Positions 9,665-19,760 of a stretch of DNA of 64,000 bases are shown piece by piece (within the stretch, counting starts at the first letter, position 1; each line of letters starts with the position of its first letter). Under the pieces are notes generated by a model. The model ran no database searches. It was not told the origin of the DNA and saw nothing but the letters and a program-made list of their open reading frames with translations. Both the position numbers and the translations under genes were made by a program. The DNA comes from Puteibacter caeruleilacunae. Its GTDB lineage: Bacteria; Bacteroidota; Bacteroidia; Bacteroidales; Prolixibacteraceae. The stretch lies in NCBI GenBank assembly GCA_005217565.1, contig SJCO01000004.1, forward strand, positions 248,001 through 312,000, written 5' to 3'.

Positions 9665-10234
9665 TTATAATTGAGAAAAAGCTGTAATAAGTGCAACAGA
9701 AAGATACTCTGCCAAATCGGTTTTTAGTCTTTTTAAAGCTCTATTCATTTGAGTCTCTACGGTCTTTACCGACACATTTAATTCTTCGGCAATCTCCTTA
9801 TACTTTTTCCCCTCATTGCGACTCATTAAAAAGATTTTTCTACACTGTTCTGGTAAACTATTTATAGCCTCAAGAAACTTTTCATTTAGCTCTTTTGCTA
9901 ACAGAGAGTCATGTGCATCAAATTCATCACTGTTCCAGTAAATATCTTTGATTACGTCGGCATACTTATCCTTTACCTTATTACTGGCAATGACATTCAG
10001 ACTGCGGTTTTGTACTGATCTAAACAGGTAAGATTTGAGGGCCTGCTCATCATCGAGCAATGCTCGCCCCTCCCAAATATTAAAGAAAACATCCTGAACA
10101 ACCTCTTCCGCCGCCGCATGATCAAACAGGAACTTATTGGCAAAAGCACACAACCGCGCGTAATATCTCCTATAGAGTAGCTCGAAAGCCAACTCATCCC
10201 CCTCACTAATCCGTTTTAATAAATTCTTTTCCAA
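9665..10234 (-). CDS. ECF (sigma-70 family) RNA polymerase sigma factor (unit 1), TTG start
   Basis: 189 residues with sigma region 2 (about 10-80; LLYRRYY, AAEEVVQDVFFNIWEGR) and region 4 (about 125-180; LPEQCRKIFLMSR, YKEIAEELNVSVKTVETQ). It belongs to the Bacteroidota group that pairs with FecR and SusC. The start is a TTG at 10234: a stop codon lies three codons upstream in frame and no ATG is available before the conserved helix, so TTG is the only sensible choice. It should direct transcription of its own downstream susCD unit when FecR lets go. Confidence 0.92.
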   Translation of the reverse strand: MEKNLLKRISEGDELAFELLYRRYYARLCAFANKFLFDHAAAEEVVQDVFFNIWEGRALLDDEQALKSYLFRSVQNRSLNVIASNKVKDKYADVIKDIYWNSDEFDAHDSLLAKELNEKFLEAINSLPEQCRKIFLMSRNEGKKYKEIAEELNVSVKTVETQMNRALKRLKTDLAEYLSVALITAFSQL

Positions 10235-10239
10235 GATTT

Positions 10240-10280
10240 CCTAATAAATATCTGGTCAAATATAAGGGTTTTTTATTAGG
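10240..10280 (-). promoter_or_regulatory. Promoter of sigma unit 1 inside a 9-bp inverted repeat
   Basis: CAAATATA at 10257-10264 is TATATTTG on the minus strand, a perfect TAnnTTTG -7 element, 22 bases from the TTG start. It is enclosed by CCTAATAAA (10240-10248) and TTTATTAGG (10272-10280). The arms could be an operator; -33 is weak. Confidence 0.5.
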
Positions 10281-10308
10281 ATTGAAGAAAATACTTATTT
10301 GAGCAAAT

Positions 10309-11742
10309 CTAGTTTCGAATAGTATTAACGATTTGCCATTCAGTTACAGGGATCGCAGATTTTATAAACTCCGGAATATTATAAGTCTTTAGAAAACGAT
10401 TATAAAACTCAGGATTCCTTTGTGGTAACACAAATGGTTTGTGGGATATCCCATTGCTATCGATGTAGGCAAAATAAGGCAAAGCACTATGACCATCATG
10501 TCTCTTACTACTAAACACCATCCAGTTACTATTGGAAGACCATGAATGGTAACTCTCAACATTCTCGCTATTCAATGTCAGCTTTTCTGATTTCAGCGTT
10601 TTTAGGTTGAGACAGTATAAGTCAGCCTCCTCATGCCAGATTGTAAAGTTTCCGTAATCAGCCAATGTATAAACCAGATACTTTCCATTAGGTGAGATAC
10701 GAGGAAAGGCAACGCTCTTACCTTCTGCTGCAGCATCAATAACAACTTCTGGCTTCTCTAATGGCTTTCCTTGAGCATCAACAGCAACCCGAATAAGGTT
10801 ATACCTTACATCTTTAATATCTCCATTCTCCGGAATTTTTACAGCTCTTGTAAAATACAGATATTTCCCATCAGGAGACCAAGTAGGAAATGTTTCCATG
10901 TACTCTTTCTTCGCCACAGCATCATATCTTTCTACCTTCTCTCCATCAACATCATACAATATCAGGTCAGAATCAAAGTCACTTACTTCAATATATTTAC
11001 TTCCTTTTGCATGAAAGTACTGTTTAATCTTATTAGACGAGAAGGCAATATATTTTCCTGAAGGATGCCAGGAAGGATAAACAGCACCTCTCGGCATATC
11101 TTCGCGTTTGATGTTCTTTTTCTTTAATCCCTTTTGATTAATGATAACCGTTCCTCCTAGCTTACCCCGAACGTGGAACATCATATTGTCGGGTGAGTTG
11201 GCAGCAAAAGAATGACAATTTACGCATCCTTTTTCAAGTGCCTTATTCTCAACAACCGGACTTTCATCAAAGGACTCAAGATTGCGCTGGTAAATACCCA
11301 TTTCATTCCACAACTCGTATCCCGGATACAATAAGCGATACACTAAATGACTATCAATCTCTTCCTTTGCAATATGATTAACGATATCAGGATACTTGGT
11401 CCACTCCTCCTTTTTGGTGTAAACCGAGAACGTAATTTGTTTACCTCGATTATCTTTTAAAAGTCTCTTCCATTGTTCAATGGGGATATCAATATTACCA
11501 TCTGTCGATTTCACCTTTATAACGTGATCATCGTTGTTCTTTATCTCCACAAAATATTCATCAGCCTCAACTTGTATTTTAAAGTTTAAAGGAGCAATAT
11601 TGGGGGGTATAGTTATATCTGTGTAATCAGGAAATATTTCAACAACCTTATCTGACGTTGTATAATTATCAATCTTAGATAAACCGCAACCAGCAAATAT
11701 GCCAATAAATACCACCAACAGTATTGAATTAATCGTCTTCAT
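10309..11742 (-). CDS. Lipoprotein with c-type haem motif and PD40/TolB-like propeller
   Basis: 477 residues, lipobox AGC (Cys19). A single CVNCH haem c attachment motif near residue 174 is followed by PD40/WD40-like TolB repeats (PSWHPSGKYIAFSS, FPTWSPDGKYLYFTRA, FPRISPNGKYLVYT, SWSSNSNWMVFSS), roughly residues 215-430. Such proteins are often named TolB-like or cytochrome-biogenesis proteins, but the true function is not known. It starts 4 bases after the DUF6057 gene and so belongs with it. Being an anchored periplasmic or surface protein with one haem and a beta propeller, it might pass electrons or bind a ligand (inference). Confidence 0.85.
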   Translation of the reverse strand: MKTINSILLVVFIGIFAGCGLSKIDNYTTSDKVVEIFPDYTDITIPPNIAPLNFKIQVEADEYFVEIKNNDDHVIKVKSTDGNIDIPIEQWKRLLKDNRGKQITFSVYTKKEEWTKYPDIVNHIAKEEIDSHLVYRLLYPGYELWNEMGIYQRNLESFDESPVVENKALEKGCVNCHSFAANSPDNMMFHVRGKLGGTVIINQKGLKKKNIKREDMPRGAVYPSWHPSGKYIAFSSNKIKQYFHAKGSKYIEVSDFDSDLILYDVDGEKVERYDAVAKKEYMETFPTWSPDGKYLYFTRAVKIPENGDIKDVRYNLIRVAVDAQGKPLEKPEVVIDAAAEGKSVAFPRISPNGKYLVYTLADYGNFTIWHEEADLYCLNLKTLKSEKLTLNSENVESYHSWSSNSNWMVFSSKRHDGHSALPYFAYIDSNGISHKPFVLPQRNPEFYNRFLKTYNIPEFIKSAIPVTEWQIVNTIRN

Positions 11743-11746
11743 ACGC

Positions 11747-13531
11747 TTAACGTTTACTGATTACTTTATTTCCATGAGGACTAACAAAGTGCAAATAGTA
11801 CCAGAATGTGGTACCAAACTTCTCACTAAACTCTTGAGGAATATTACCTCTTCGAGGCTTGTAGGTTTGCATTCCCTTAACGTATGCCTTGAACAACAAT
11901 TCAGTATTATTGCTTATTTCAAACACGTTAAACTTTTCTTTTTCCGTCGGATGAGCTAATAAATGCACAAACAAAGCCTGCTGATACAGAGGAGATAATT
12001 TCTTGAAATGATTTTTGAACTCAACCAATGTTTCAGCAAACAGGTCAATTTGATTTGATAGCAAATAATAAGTTAGCAGATACTTACAAGCAGCTTCATT
12101 GTCAGGATTACTCTTTAACATTTGCACCAAGTCGGGAACTAAATCATTCAGGTTCATGAAAAAGTCACCTTTGGGTACTTGACTCCTTTTTGCGACAATT
12201 ATTCCATTATCATTTAATGTTTCTGATGAATTGATTAAGCTAAGGTACTCTTTACTCCAATCAGCATAAAAAAGTGTTTTTTTTAAGATAGACAGATATT
12301 TCTTTGCCGCCTTAGTTCTTTCGTTAACAAGGTTTGTCAACGCAAGCATTTGAAGTTGTGAAGCATTCTCGCCATTACTCACCATCGATTCGAATGCCCA
12401 ATGATGAGCTTCATTTATAAAGCCAAGATCATAATACAAGCGACCACCATGCTCACTTTTTTTACGACTTCTATCCCAGGTAAAAAATAATCCCTCTGCT
12501 CCTAACGACTGGTTATAATCAAAGAGCTTATGCTCTATCTCCCCACTATTCAATAAAGCTACATTAGCATAGTAAGAAACCAGGTAATTGGTACCATCAT
12601 ATTCATTTGCTATTTCAAGCACATTCTCCCAGTTCTCTTGATTTGCATGCGAAGCAATGGTAACCATCTGACTCACTCTTTTATCGTAGCTATAATGTAA
12701 CGCAAGCGAAAGAATAATCACAGTTAATAGTATATTAAACGTGCTCAAATATTTCATTGACACTAATCTTTCTTTTAGCACATTATTGCGAGATATCTTT
12801 TCTACAAATGGAAGTAGTATTATCACTAAAGTTAGCAGGTAGAATTGAGGTGGCAGTGCCGATAAATTATCTCCAATGAAACGAAAATAAGCATCAGAGA
12901 AGGTCAATCGAAATAAATAAACATTACTAAAAAATGGGATAGCCACTGCTAACGCCAGTAATGCTGATATGGTTGCGAACTTGTTCTTGTAATCATTCTG
13001 TAAGCCTACGATCAAAAGAACAATTAGCCAAAACACATGATATATGCCTGCGGTTGTAAAGTATAATATGGGGATAAGCAAACATGCTACTATCAAACGT
13101 ATTCTCGAGCTGCTAACAGCTGAAAAAAGATATAATCCTGCAAAATTTAATGAAATAGCCACTGGAATGCTTAGTCCAAAATCTACTTTTCGATAACAAC
13201 TTAGCAGGAGAACTGAGGGAATAAACGATAAAAAGAAAAAATACTTTTGATTTACTGGGAATATACGCTGCACAAAAAAAGGTAGTGCTGATATTATAAA
13301 CGCTACGAACAATGCTCCAATCAAAGGATAGAAGCTAAACTGAACTAAAAAAGAGGTGATATATTCAGTAATTCCTCCGGGAAATTTTAAATGTTGCGAA
13401 AAATAATAATTGTCAAAAATAAAAAGAGAATGGCTTTCCTGATACAATAGTACGTACTTTCCCAGGTAGGCAAAATACAGCCATACCATGAAAAAAAATA
13501 ACCAATTAACTATTGTCTTCGCTTTAATCAT
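11747..13531 (-). CDS. DUF6057-type polytopic membrane protein
   Basis: 594 residues. The first half (about 1-285) is strongly hydrophobic, with about eight to nine membrane helices; the second half is soluble, helical and TPR-like. I recognise the DUF6057 pattern (start MIKAKTIVNWLFFF), a family without known function that is frequent near Bacteroidota SusCD loci. It overlaps neither neighbour: the haem/PD40 lipoprotein follows after 4 bases, so the two probably act together at the inner membrane and periplasm. A hairpin lies 13 bases before its ATG and separates it from susD. Confidence 0.85.
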   Translation of the reverse strand: MIKAKTIVNWLFFFMVWLYFAYLGKYVLLYQESHSLFIFDNYYFSQHLKFPGGITEYITSFLVQFSFYPLIGALFVAFIISALPFFVQRIFPVNQKYFFFLSFIPSVLLLSCYRKVDFGLSIPVAISLNFAGLYLFSAVSSSRIRLIVACLLIPILYFTTAGIYHVFWLIVLLIVGLQNDYKNKFATISALLALAVAIPFFSNVYLFRLTFSDAYFRFIGDNLSALPPQFYLLTLVIILLPFVEKISRNNVLKERLVSMKYLSTFNILLTVIILSLALHYSYDKRVSQMVTIASHANQENWENVLEIANEYDGTNYLVSYYANVALLNSGEIEHKLFDYNQSLGAEGLFFTWDRSRKKSEHGGRLYYDLGFINEAHHWAFESMVSNGENASQLQMLALTNLVNERTKAAKKYLSILKKTLFYADWSKEYLSLINSSETLNDNGIIVAKRSQVPKGDFFMNLNDLVPDLVQMLKSNPDNEAACKYLLTYYLLSNQIDLFAETLVEFKNHFKKLSPLYQQALFVHLLAHPTEKEKFNVFEISNNTELLFKAYVKGMQTYKPRRGNIPQEFSEKFGTTFWYYLHFVSPHGNKVISKR

Positions 13532-13544
13532 CCTAAATAAAATA

Positions 13545-13570
13545 GAGAGAGGAGGAAAGCCTCCTCTCTC
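13545..13570 (-). terminator. Terminator or attenuator hairpin after susD unit 2
   Basis: An 11-bp perfect stem GAGAGAGGAGG / CCTCCTCTCTC with a 4-base loop is followed on the minus strand by TATTTTATTT. Only 13 bases separate it from the ATG of the DUF6057 gene, leaving no room for a promoter between, so some read-through must occur if the downstream pair is expressed from this operon. Confidence 0.75.
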
Positions 13571-13593
13571 GAATATGAAACACTTAACTTATA

Positions 13594-15186
13594 TTAATAT
13601 CCAGTATTCTGTGTTAATTTTTCATTCAAATCAATCTGATTTTGTGGTACTGGCCACAAACGATTATGTGCTTTATACTGACGAGGAACACCTGCTGCCA
13701 CATTTGTTCCAATAAAAGCAGTCTTAGTTGTTGGATCATATTTCATACCGTAAAACTGGCCATTTAATACGTCATTTCCAATATCCCAACGACGAATATC
13801 CAACCATCGCTTACCTTCCATTCCAAATTCAACTCTCCATTCGCGACGAATACGAGTTCTCATTTCATCTTTCGATAATCCTTCAGGAAGTGCTGGCATG
13901 CCAACCCTTTCTCTCACACTGTTCACTGCAGCATAAACATCTGCATCAGGACCACCTGCTTCGTTCTTTGCCTCTGCATAAGTCAATAATACCTCAGCAT
14001 AACGAATTACTGGCCAATCATGTGAAGAGTTCCATCCATCAGCACCATTAATTTCCTCATTAGGATTCAAGAATTTTTGCTGATAGTATCCAGTTGATGT
14101 TGCATCACGGTGTGTTGCAATTCCTCGTGGATAATCTTCTTGTACTGGTCTTGTATTGATATCCACACCTTTGTATACCTCTCCATGGTGAAGCACATTT
14201 ACCTCCAATCGAGGATCTCTATTCTCAAAAGGCTTGCTATCGTCATAAAGATCAGACTCGGCAATAGTTTTTCCATCAGTACACTCAAACTCATCTACAA
14301 AACTTTGAGTAGGATTGATACCTCCCCATCCGAATCCTGGAGGAGCACTCCATGTATTATACCAGTTTTCATAGTCATCAGGTTTACGTTGAGTCTCAAG
14401 TACCATTTCAGCTTTACGCTCATCACCTGGCTCACTAGCATAGAACAATTCGGCATATTTACCAGTATTCTCTTTATCGTATAGATCGTATACGTTCAAG
14501 TCCATTACCTGCTTAGCAGTAGCCGCTGCATCACCCCATTTAGAGTAAAACAACTGCACTCTCGCTTTCATAGCCAAAGCCGCCCCCTTAGTAATTTTAC
14601 CATAGTCACCTCCAGACCAGGTAGTAGGAAGGTCAGCTGCTGCATCCGATAAGTCTTTTAGGATAAAATCAATTACCTGAGCCACTGGAGTTCTTGTCAA
14701 CTCATATGTTTCTTCTAACACCAAGCTTTTATCAATCAAAGGAACATCTCCAAAAACTTTGCATAATTCGAAATGTAGGTATGCCCTAAAGAATTTTGTC
14801 TGAGCAATGATCTCATCTTTACTATAAGTTTCAAAAGTCTCGATATTATCAATATTCTCAAGTAGAATATTACATTTACGAAGACCACTATAATTGCCGC
14901 TCCAGTGCCCAGAGAATGTTCCATCTAAAGGATCGTAAATACCTTTAGCAACATCTCCTTCAGCCCATTTAATACCATGTAATGCATTATCTGAATTGAT
15001 TTCATCATCAATTAAGAACATAGGTAAATTTTGATATAAAGCAATCATAAACTGTTCTGCATCCTGCTCCTGCTTCCAAAAGCTACCTGCCGAAAGTTCA
15101 TCCTTTGGAAATCGTTCCAAGTAGTCATCCTCACAAGAAGCAAAAGCAGCTACTACAAGGATTAGAAATATATGTATTCTTTTCAT
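13594..15186 (-). CDS. SusD/RagB-family lipoprotein (unit 2)
   Basis: 530 residues from the ATG at 15186; a GTG two codons upstream (15192) is less likely. Lipoprotein signal with Cys18 (FASC). SusD signatures are present: early YLERFPKDELSAGSFW, the middle ITKGAALAMKARVQL, and the C-terminal WRVEFGMEGKRWLDIRRWD and LTQNTGY. It forms the lid of the SusC transporter encoded immediately upstream (18-base spacing). The unit has no enzyme gene in direct linkage, so the glycan cannot be guessed. Confidence 0.95.
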   Translation of the reverse strand: MKRIHIFLILVVAAFASCEDDYLERFPKDELSAGSFWKQEQDAEQFMIALYQNLPMFLIDDEINSDNALHGIKWAEGDVAKGIYDPLDGTFSGHWSGNYSGLRKCNILLENIDNIETFETYSKDEIIAQTKFFRAYLHFELCKVFGDVPLIDKSLVLEETYELTRTPVAQVIDFILKDLSDAAADLPTTWSGGDYGKITKGAALAMKARVQLFYSKWGDAAATAKQVMDLNVYDLYDKENTGKYAELFYASEPGDERKAEMVLETQRKPDDYENWYNTWSAPPGFGWGGINPTQSFVDEFECTDGKTIAESDLYDDSKPFENRDPRLEVNVLHHGEVYKGVDINTRPVQEDYPRGIATHRDATSTGYYQQKFLNPNEEINGADGWNSSHDWPVIRYAEVLLTYAEAKNEAGGPDADVYAAVNSVRERVGMPALPEGLSKDEMRTRIRREWRVEFGMEGKRWLDIRRWDIGNDVLNGQFYGMKYDPTTKTAFIGTNVAAGVPRQYKAHNRLWPVPQNQIDLNEKLTQNTGY

Positions 15187-15204
15187 TTTCACTGTTTTTT
15201 TAGA

Positions 15205-18200
15205 TTAGAAATTAGCTTTTACACCGAATGATACCTTCTTCACGTTTCCATAGAACCAACCACGGTTAACTGAAGGAGCCTCTGGATCGAAATCCTCGCT
15301 TTTTGTGAATGTTAATAAGTTCTCTCCCGAGAAATAAACTTTCAACTTAGCGATACCCAATTTAGAAACGATATTCTTAGGAATATTATATCCTAATTTT
15401 ATATTCTTCAAACGAACATAAGAACCATCTTCCAACCAGTAATCCGATGTTTTATAGTTATGCTGGAAACCTAATGCTAATCTAGGATACGAAGCATCTA
15501 AGTTAGTAGGAGACCAACGATCTTTATGACGAGCCAATACTTTTCCTCCATTAAAGAAAGAATAAGCAGCCTCATTCTCATAATATACATCCACATCAAA
15601 TGCACCCTGGAAGAATAATGATAGATCGAAATTCTTATATGATGCATTTCCAATGAATCCCATAGTATATGAAGGGAAGTTTTGTCCGATTACAACACGG
15701 TCATCTCCATCAATTTTTCCATCATTATTTTGATCCTTATATTTCAGATCACCAGGAGCCAGGTTACCCGACTGAGTTGCGTGACCATCAATGTCAGCCT
15801 GATCTACGAAATATCCTTCAGTTTCAAAACCATAGAATGACTCAAATGGATGTCCTTCAAGTCGCCAAAATTTCTTCTGTTGATCATTCTCTCCTTCGGT
15901 TCCTTTCAAATCAGTCAACTCATTTTTCACATACGAGAAGTTTAACTTCACATCATACTTGAAACCATTTGAAAATCTATTTGCATGAGTTAATGATAAA
16001 TCGAATCCTGTATTTTTTAGTTCACCCGCATTCTGATAAGGAGGATCTAAACCTAATGCAGAAGGCACAGGTAATTTAAGAATCATATCCTCAGTAGTCT
16101 TTTTAAATACTGCTAATTCCCAACCAAAAATACCGTTATAAATACTACCTTCAATTGCACCTTCCAGAGACTTTACTGTTGCCCAAGATAATTTTGTATT
16201 GGCGTAACGTCCCTCATTGATACCTGTGACTAATTTATTTCCCAAAATGTATTTCCCATCAAAACTATAGGTTGGGACTGTCTCATACAAACCACTTTCT
16301 TGATTTCCTGTTGCTCCCCATCCTCCGCGAAGTTTCAAGTTATCAAGCCATGATGCATCCTGTAAAAATTCTTCTTCTGAGATTCTCCATCCTGCTGAAA
16401 CTGCAGGGAATAGTCCCCATCTCTCACCATCAGCAAAACGAGAAGTCGCATCATATCGTAAATTGGTTTCAAAAAGATATTTACCCTTATAATCATACTG
16501 AACTCGCCCCAAAATAGATTGACGTGAAAAATCCTCACCTCTTCCCTTAAGCTGCTGCGTATCTTTATCTCCTACATTCAGCTCATACAACTCATTACTT
16601 GAGAAATTTTTTACTGATCCATTGAGATAATCCATTGTATATTCATATTGTTCATAACCTGCTAACACAGCAATATTATGCTCATTGAATGACTTGTTAT
16701 AATTTGCCAACACTTGTGATGTTGCACGACTATAGTCATAATGATCTTGATACATCTCCCTTGCACCAGAATCATACTTCATGGTCCCATCTTCATTTTG
16801 GTAAGTCAATTTATTCTTAAAGCCCTTGCTCTGACTTGAAGTACTTCTTAATGAATAAACACCTTTTACCTTTAATCCATCAATTACCTCATATTCTGCA
16901 TTAAAAATAGCAAACAACTCTCTTTGCTTTGTGGTTCTAAATCCATCGTTACCAATATGAGCCAATGGGTTCTGATAATCTGCATTTGAATATGATCCAT
17001 CTGGATTATAAATTGCTACTGTTGGAGGGGTACGCAACAACCAACTATAGATTGATCCAATACCAGCCCAACCAGAATTCTTCTCACTCTTGAAAGCTGA
17101 CATATTGATACCTACAGATAAACGGTCGTTAATTTGCGACTGAATATTGGTTCGTGCATTGTAACGAGAATAGTCAATATTTGAAATCAAACCATTTTGA
17201 TCAAGCATACTCAAAGCTCCAGAGAAAGATGTCTTGCTTGTTCCACCTGAGATACCAATATGATGATGCTGCTCAAAAGCGTTATTTTTCAATACTTCAT
17301 CCATCCAATCAGTATCAGGATGTCCGTAAGGATCACTTCCATCTTTAAATTTCTGAATATCTTCTGCACTAAATGGAACAGTCTCACTTAGTGGATTTTC
17401 GTTCTTATATGCTTCATTGTACAATTCAGCATAATCAGCCGAACCTAAGAAATCAGGAGTGAATGTTGGAGATGAAAAAGTGATATTATTACTGTATGAT
17501 ACACTTGGCCCTTGATTTAACTTACCTTTTTTAGTAGTAATCAATATTACACCATTAGCTGCAGTAACACCATAAATAGCAGCCGAAGCAGCATCTTTCA
17601 AAACAGAAATGTTCTCAATATCCTCAACATCGATATTGTCCATACTACTCTGAACACCATCTACAATAACCAAAGGACCACCACCTTTCATTGAGTTTAC
17701 TCCTCGGATCGTGATATTACCAGTTTGAGAACCTGGGGCTCCTGATGTTTGTACTACAGTAACACCCGACATCGTTCCTGATAATGCAGAAGAGATAGAC
17801 TGAGTTGCTCTCATGTTAATTTCCTCAGCACTAACCGAAGCTACAGAACCTGTTAAGTTCGACTTCTTTTTAGTACCGTATCCAACAGCAACAACTTCTT
17901 CCAAACCAATAGCATCCTCCTGAAGCACAACATCAATTGTCGATTTGCCATTCAAAGCAATCTCCTGTGTAGCCATACCAACAAATGAGAAAACAACTAC
18001 ATCTGAACCTGCAGGTACAATCAACTCATATTTTCCATCAAGATTAGTAGTTACACCAATAGTAGTACCTTTTACAACAACTGATACTCCAGGTAAGCCT
18101 TCACCATTTTCATCAGTTACAGTACCTTTTACTACTGCCTCTGCCTGACGATCTTGTAGATTATTGGATTGAGAGGTAGAAAGAACAATTTGCTTGTCTA

Positions 18201-18534
18201 GTACCATATATCTGACATTGGTATCTTCAAACAGCTGATCAAGAATTGCATTGATCTCTTTCGATTTAACATCAACATTGACTGTTCGGTCAATATCAAC
18301 TAACTTTTGATTAAAGAGAAAATAAAAATCCGAACGATTTTCTATTTCATCCATCACTTGCTCCAAGCGCACATTTTTCATGCGTAGCGAGAGCTTTGCC
18401 TGCTGAGAATATGAGTCTATAGCTAAACTCTGCATCACAGTTACCAATACGATAAAAATGCTGATTCGCATAACTTTTAACAGTTTTCTGAGCGCAAGGA
18501 ATTCCCTTGCCCTAACGATTCGATTTTTTTTCAT
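15205..18534 (-). CDS. SusC TonB-dependent transporter with STN domain (unit 2)
   Basis: 1109 residues. Hydrophobic signal (about 20-43), STN domain (about 45-120; LSLRMKNVRLEQVMDEIENRS), carboxypeptidase-regulatory-like domain (about 135-210), TonB-box-like EEVVAVGYG, plug with the common SVLKDAASAAIYG, and a barrel ending in KANF. It is a transporter that can signal to the FecR encoded just upstream. The susC start again lies in CAAATTTATG followed by an A run. The sequence is clearly a paralogue of the unit 1 and unit 3 transporters, not a recent duplicate. Confidence 0.95.
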   Translation of the reverse strand: MKKNRIVRAREFLALRKLLKVMRISIFIVLVTVMQSLAIDSYSQQAKLSLRMKNVRLEQVMDEIENRSDFYFLFNQKLVDIDRTVNVDVKSKEINAILDQLFEDTNVRYMVLDKQIVLSTSQSNNLQDRQAEAVVKGTVTDENGEGLPGVSVVVKGTTIGVTTNLDGKYELIVPAGSDVVVFSFVGMATQEIALNGKSTIDVVLQEDAIGLEEVVAVGYGTKKKSNLTGSVASVSAEEINMRATQSISSALSGTMSGVTVVQTSGAPGSQTGNITIRGVNSMKGGGPLVIVDGVQSSMDNIDVEDIENISVLKDAASAAIYGVTAANGVILITTKKGKLNQGPSVSYSNNITFSSPTFTPDFLGSADYAELYNEAYKNENPLSETVPFSAEDIQKFKDGSDPYGHPDTDWMDEVLKNNAFEQHHHIGISGGTSKTSFSGALSMLDQNGLISNIDYSRYNARTNIQSQINDRLSVGINMSAFKSEKNSGWAGIGSIYSWLLRTPPTVAIYNPDGSYSNADYQNPLAHIGNDGFRTTKQRELFAIFNAEYEVIDGLKVKGVYSLRSTSSQSKGFKNKLTYQNEDGTMKYDSGAREMYQDHYDYSRATSQVLANYNKSFNEHNIAVLAGYEQYEYTMDYLNGSVKNFSSNELYELNVGDKDTQQLKGRGEDFSRQSILGRVQYDYKGKYLFETNLRYDATSRFADGERWGLFPAVSAGWRISEEEFLQDASWLDNLKLRGGWGATGNQESGLYETVPTYSFDGKYILGNKLVTGINEGRYANTKLSWATVKSLEGAIEGSIYNGIFGWELAVFKKTTEDMILKLPVPSALGLDPPYQNAGELKNTGFDLSLTHANRFSNGFKYDVKLNFSYVKNELTDLKGTEGENDQQKKFWRLEGHPFESFYGFETEGYFVDQADIDGHATQSGNLAPGDLKYKDQNNDGKIDGDDRVVIGQNFPSYTMGFIGNASYKNFDLSLFFQGAFDVDVYYENEAAYSFFNGGKVLARHKDRWSPTNLDASYPRLALGFQHNYKTSDYWLEDGSYVRLKNIKLGYNIPKNIVSKLGIAKLKVYFSGENLLTFTKSEDFDPEAPSVNRGWFYGNVKKVSFGVKANF

Positions 18535-18595
18535 AAATTTGAAACATTCGTAGGGTTAAACATTAAGCACTGTATTTCTCTACTGAATATTGACG

Positions 18596-18618
18596 GGAAG
18601 GTATTGGTAGTACCTTCC
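18596..18618 (-). other. Hairpin between fecR and susC, unit 2
   Basis: GGAAGGTA / TACCTTCC with a 7-base loop, 20 bases past the fecR stop. No U tract follows on the minus strand, so a pure terminator is unlikely. It is at the same place as the hairpins of units 1 and 3, though the sequence differs apart from the GGAAGGT arm also seen in unit 1. Confidence 0.5.
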
Positions 18619-18638
18619 TGTCTTCAGTTTATATTATC

Positions 18639-19658
18639 TCATTCCTTTAAATAAAGAATTACTTTCTTCTTGGTTCTTGATCCGTTTTTATCAGTCTTTC
18701 CTTTCTCAACTCTGTACCCAATCGGTGCTGTCAGAGAAAACAATTTTAACGTTTCGTCTAAAACTTCTTCTTCAAACGTTGCCCTGTAAGGGTATGATTC
18801 AAGCTCTTTATCTTCAATGATCACATCAACATTATACCATCGCCCCAATCGCTTAGCCACATTCTTCAATGGTTCATTTCTAAACATCAACTTACCTTCG
18901 GTCCAAGCCAGATATTCATCAACATTGACATTCTCAACTTTAATAGCTCCATTACTTTTCTGATAAATCAGATGCTGACCTGGCACTAAATCCTTTATTC
19001 GTGCACTATGTTGATCAATCACTTTCACTCGACCTTCTGCAAGAACAACCTCAGCCAATGCATCACTCTCATAGGCTGATACATTAAATTTAGTTCCAAG
19101 CACTTCCACAGTGAATTGAGGTATATTTACTGTAAAAGGATTGTTTTTATCCTTTTTAACATCAAACATGGCTTCACCTCTCAATTCAACATTTCTATTA
19201 GATGAAAAGGCAACAGGATACTTCAACGTTCCTCCATTATTCAACCAACCTGTTGATCCATCAGGCAATTCAAATTGAATTCTCGCGCCCGCAGGAGCCA
19301 CAATTTCAGCCATAGCAGTATTGCCATCTGGCGATATTTGAAGTAGCATATAAAGTGCGCTAGCAAGTAATATAGGAATCAAAGCTATTGATGCTACTTT
19401 CTGATATAATTCAACAAACTTATTTCTTTGTATTGAAATTTGTTTACCATTTCTATTACTTGACTGATGTATGCGATTAAGAATTGGTAATAGGTTTTTA
19501 TCAGGAACATCAAATTGGTCTTCTTCAAATTGTTCTTCCATCGCATGTTTAAGGTCATTTTCATTCGATGAAAACTTTTGCTCAATGGCTCTGTAATCAT
19601 TCAGTGAATGTTTTCCCTTGATGAAACGATCAACTATATTTTTAATCTCCTTTTGCAT
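18639..19658 (-). CDS. FecR-family anti-sigma factor (unit 2)
   Basis: 339 residues: cytoplasmic N-terminus, a transmembrane helix at about 88-107 (VASIALIPILLASALYML), periplasmic FecR domain (about 118-215; APAGARIQFELPDGS) and a DUF4974-type C-terminus (about 255-339). It should restrain the sigma factor of unit 2, encoded 102 bases upstream, and receive the signal from the STN domain of the next gene. N-terminus is longer and more charged than in unit 1 (ISEQ-like repeats absent). Confidence 0.93.
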   Translation of the reverse strand: MQKEIKNIVDRFIKGKHSLNDYRAIEQKFSSNENDLKHAMEEQFEEDQFDVPDKNLLPILNRIHQSSNRNGKQISIQRNKFVELYQKVASIALIPILLASALYMLLQISPDGNTAMAEIVAPAGARIQFELPDGSTGWLNNGGTLKYPVAFSSNRNVELRGEAMFDVKKDKNNPFTVNIPQFTVEVLGTKFNVSAYESDALAEVVLAEGRVKVIDQHSARIKDLVPGQHLIYQKSNGAIKVENVNVDEYLAWTEGKLMFRNEPLKNVAKRLGRWYNVDVIIEDKELESYPYRATFEEEVLDETLKLFSLTAPIGYRVEKGKTDKNGSRTKKKVILYLKE

Positions 19659-19760
19659 TATTTTTTTCTAGCCCTTTTAAGTAACAGTCTGAAAAGAATA
19701 AAATCCCCTATTCTTTTAACGGGAAAAATAGAAAAAATTTGCAAACATTTCCTTAATACA

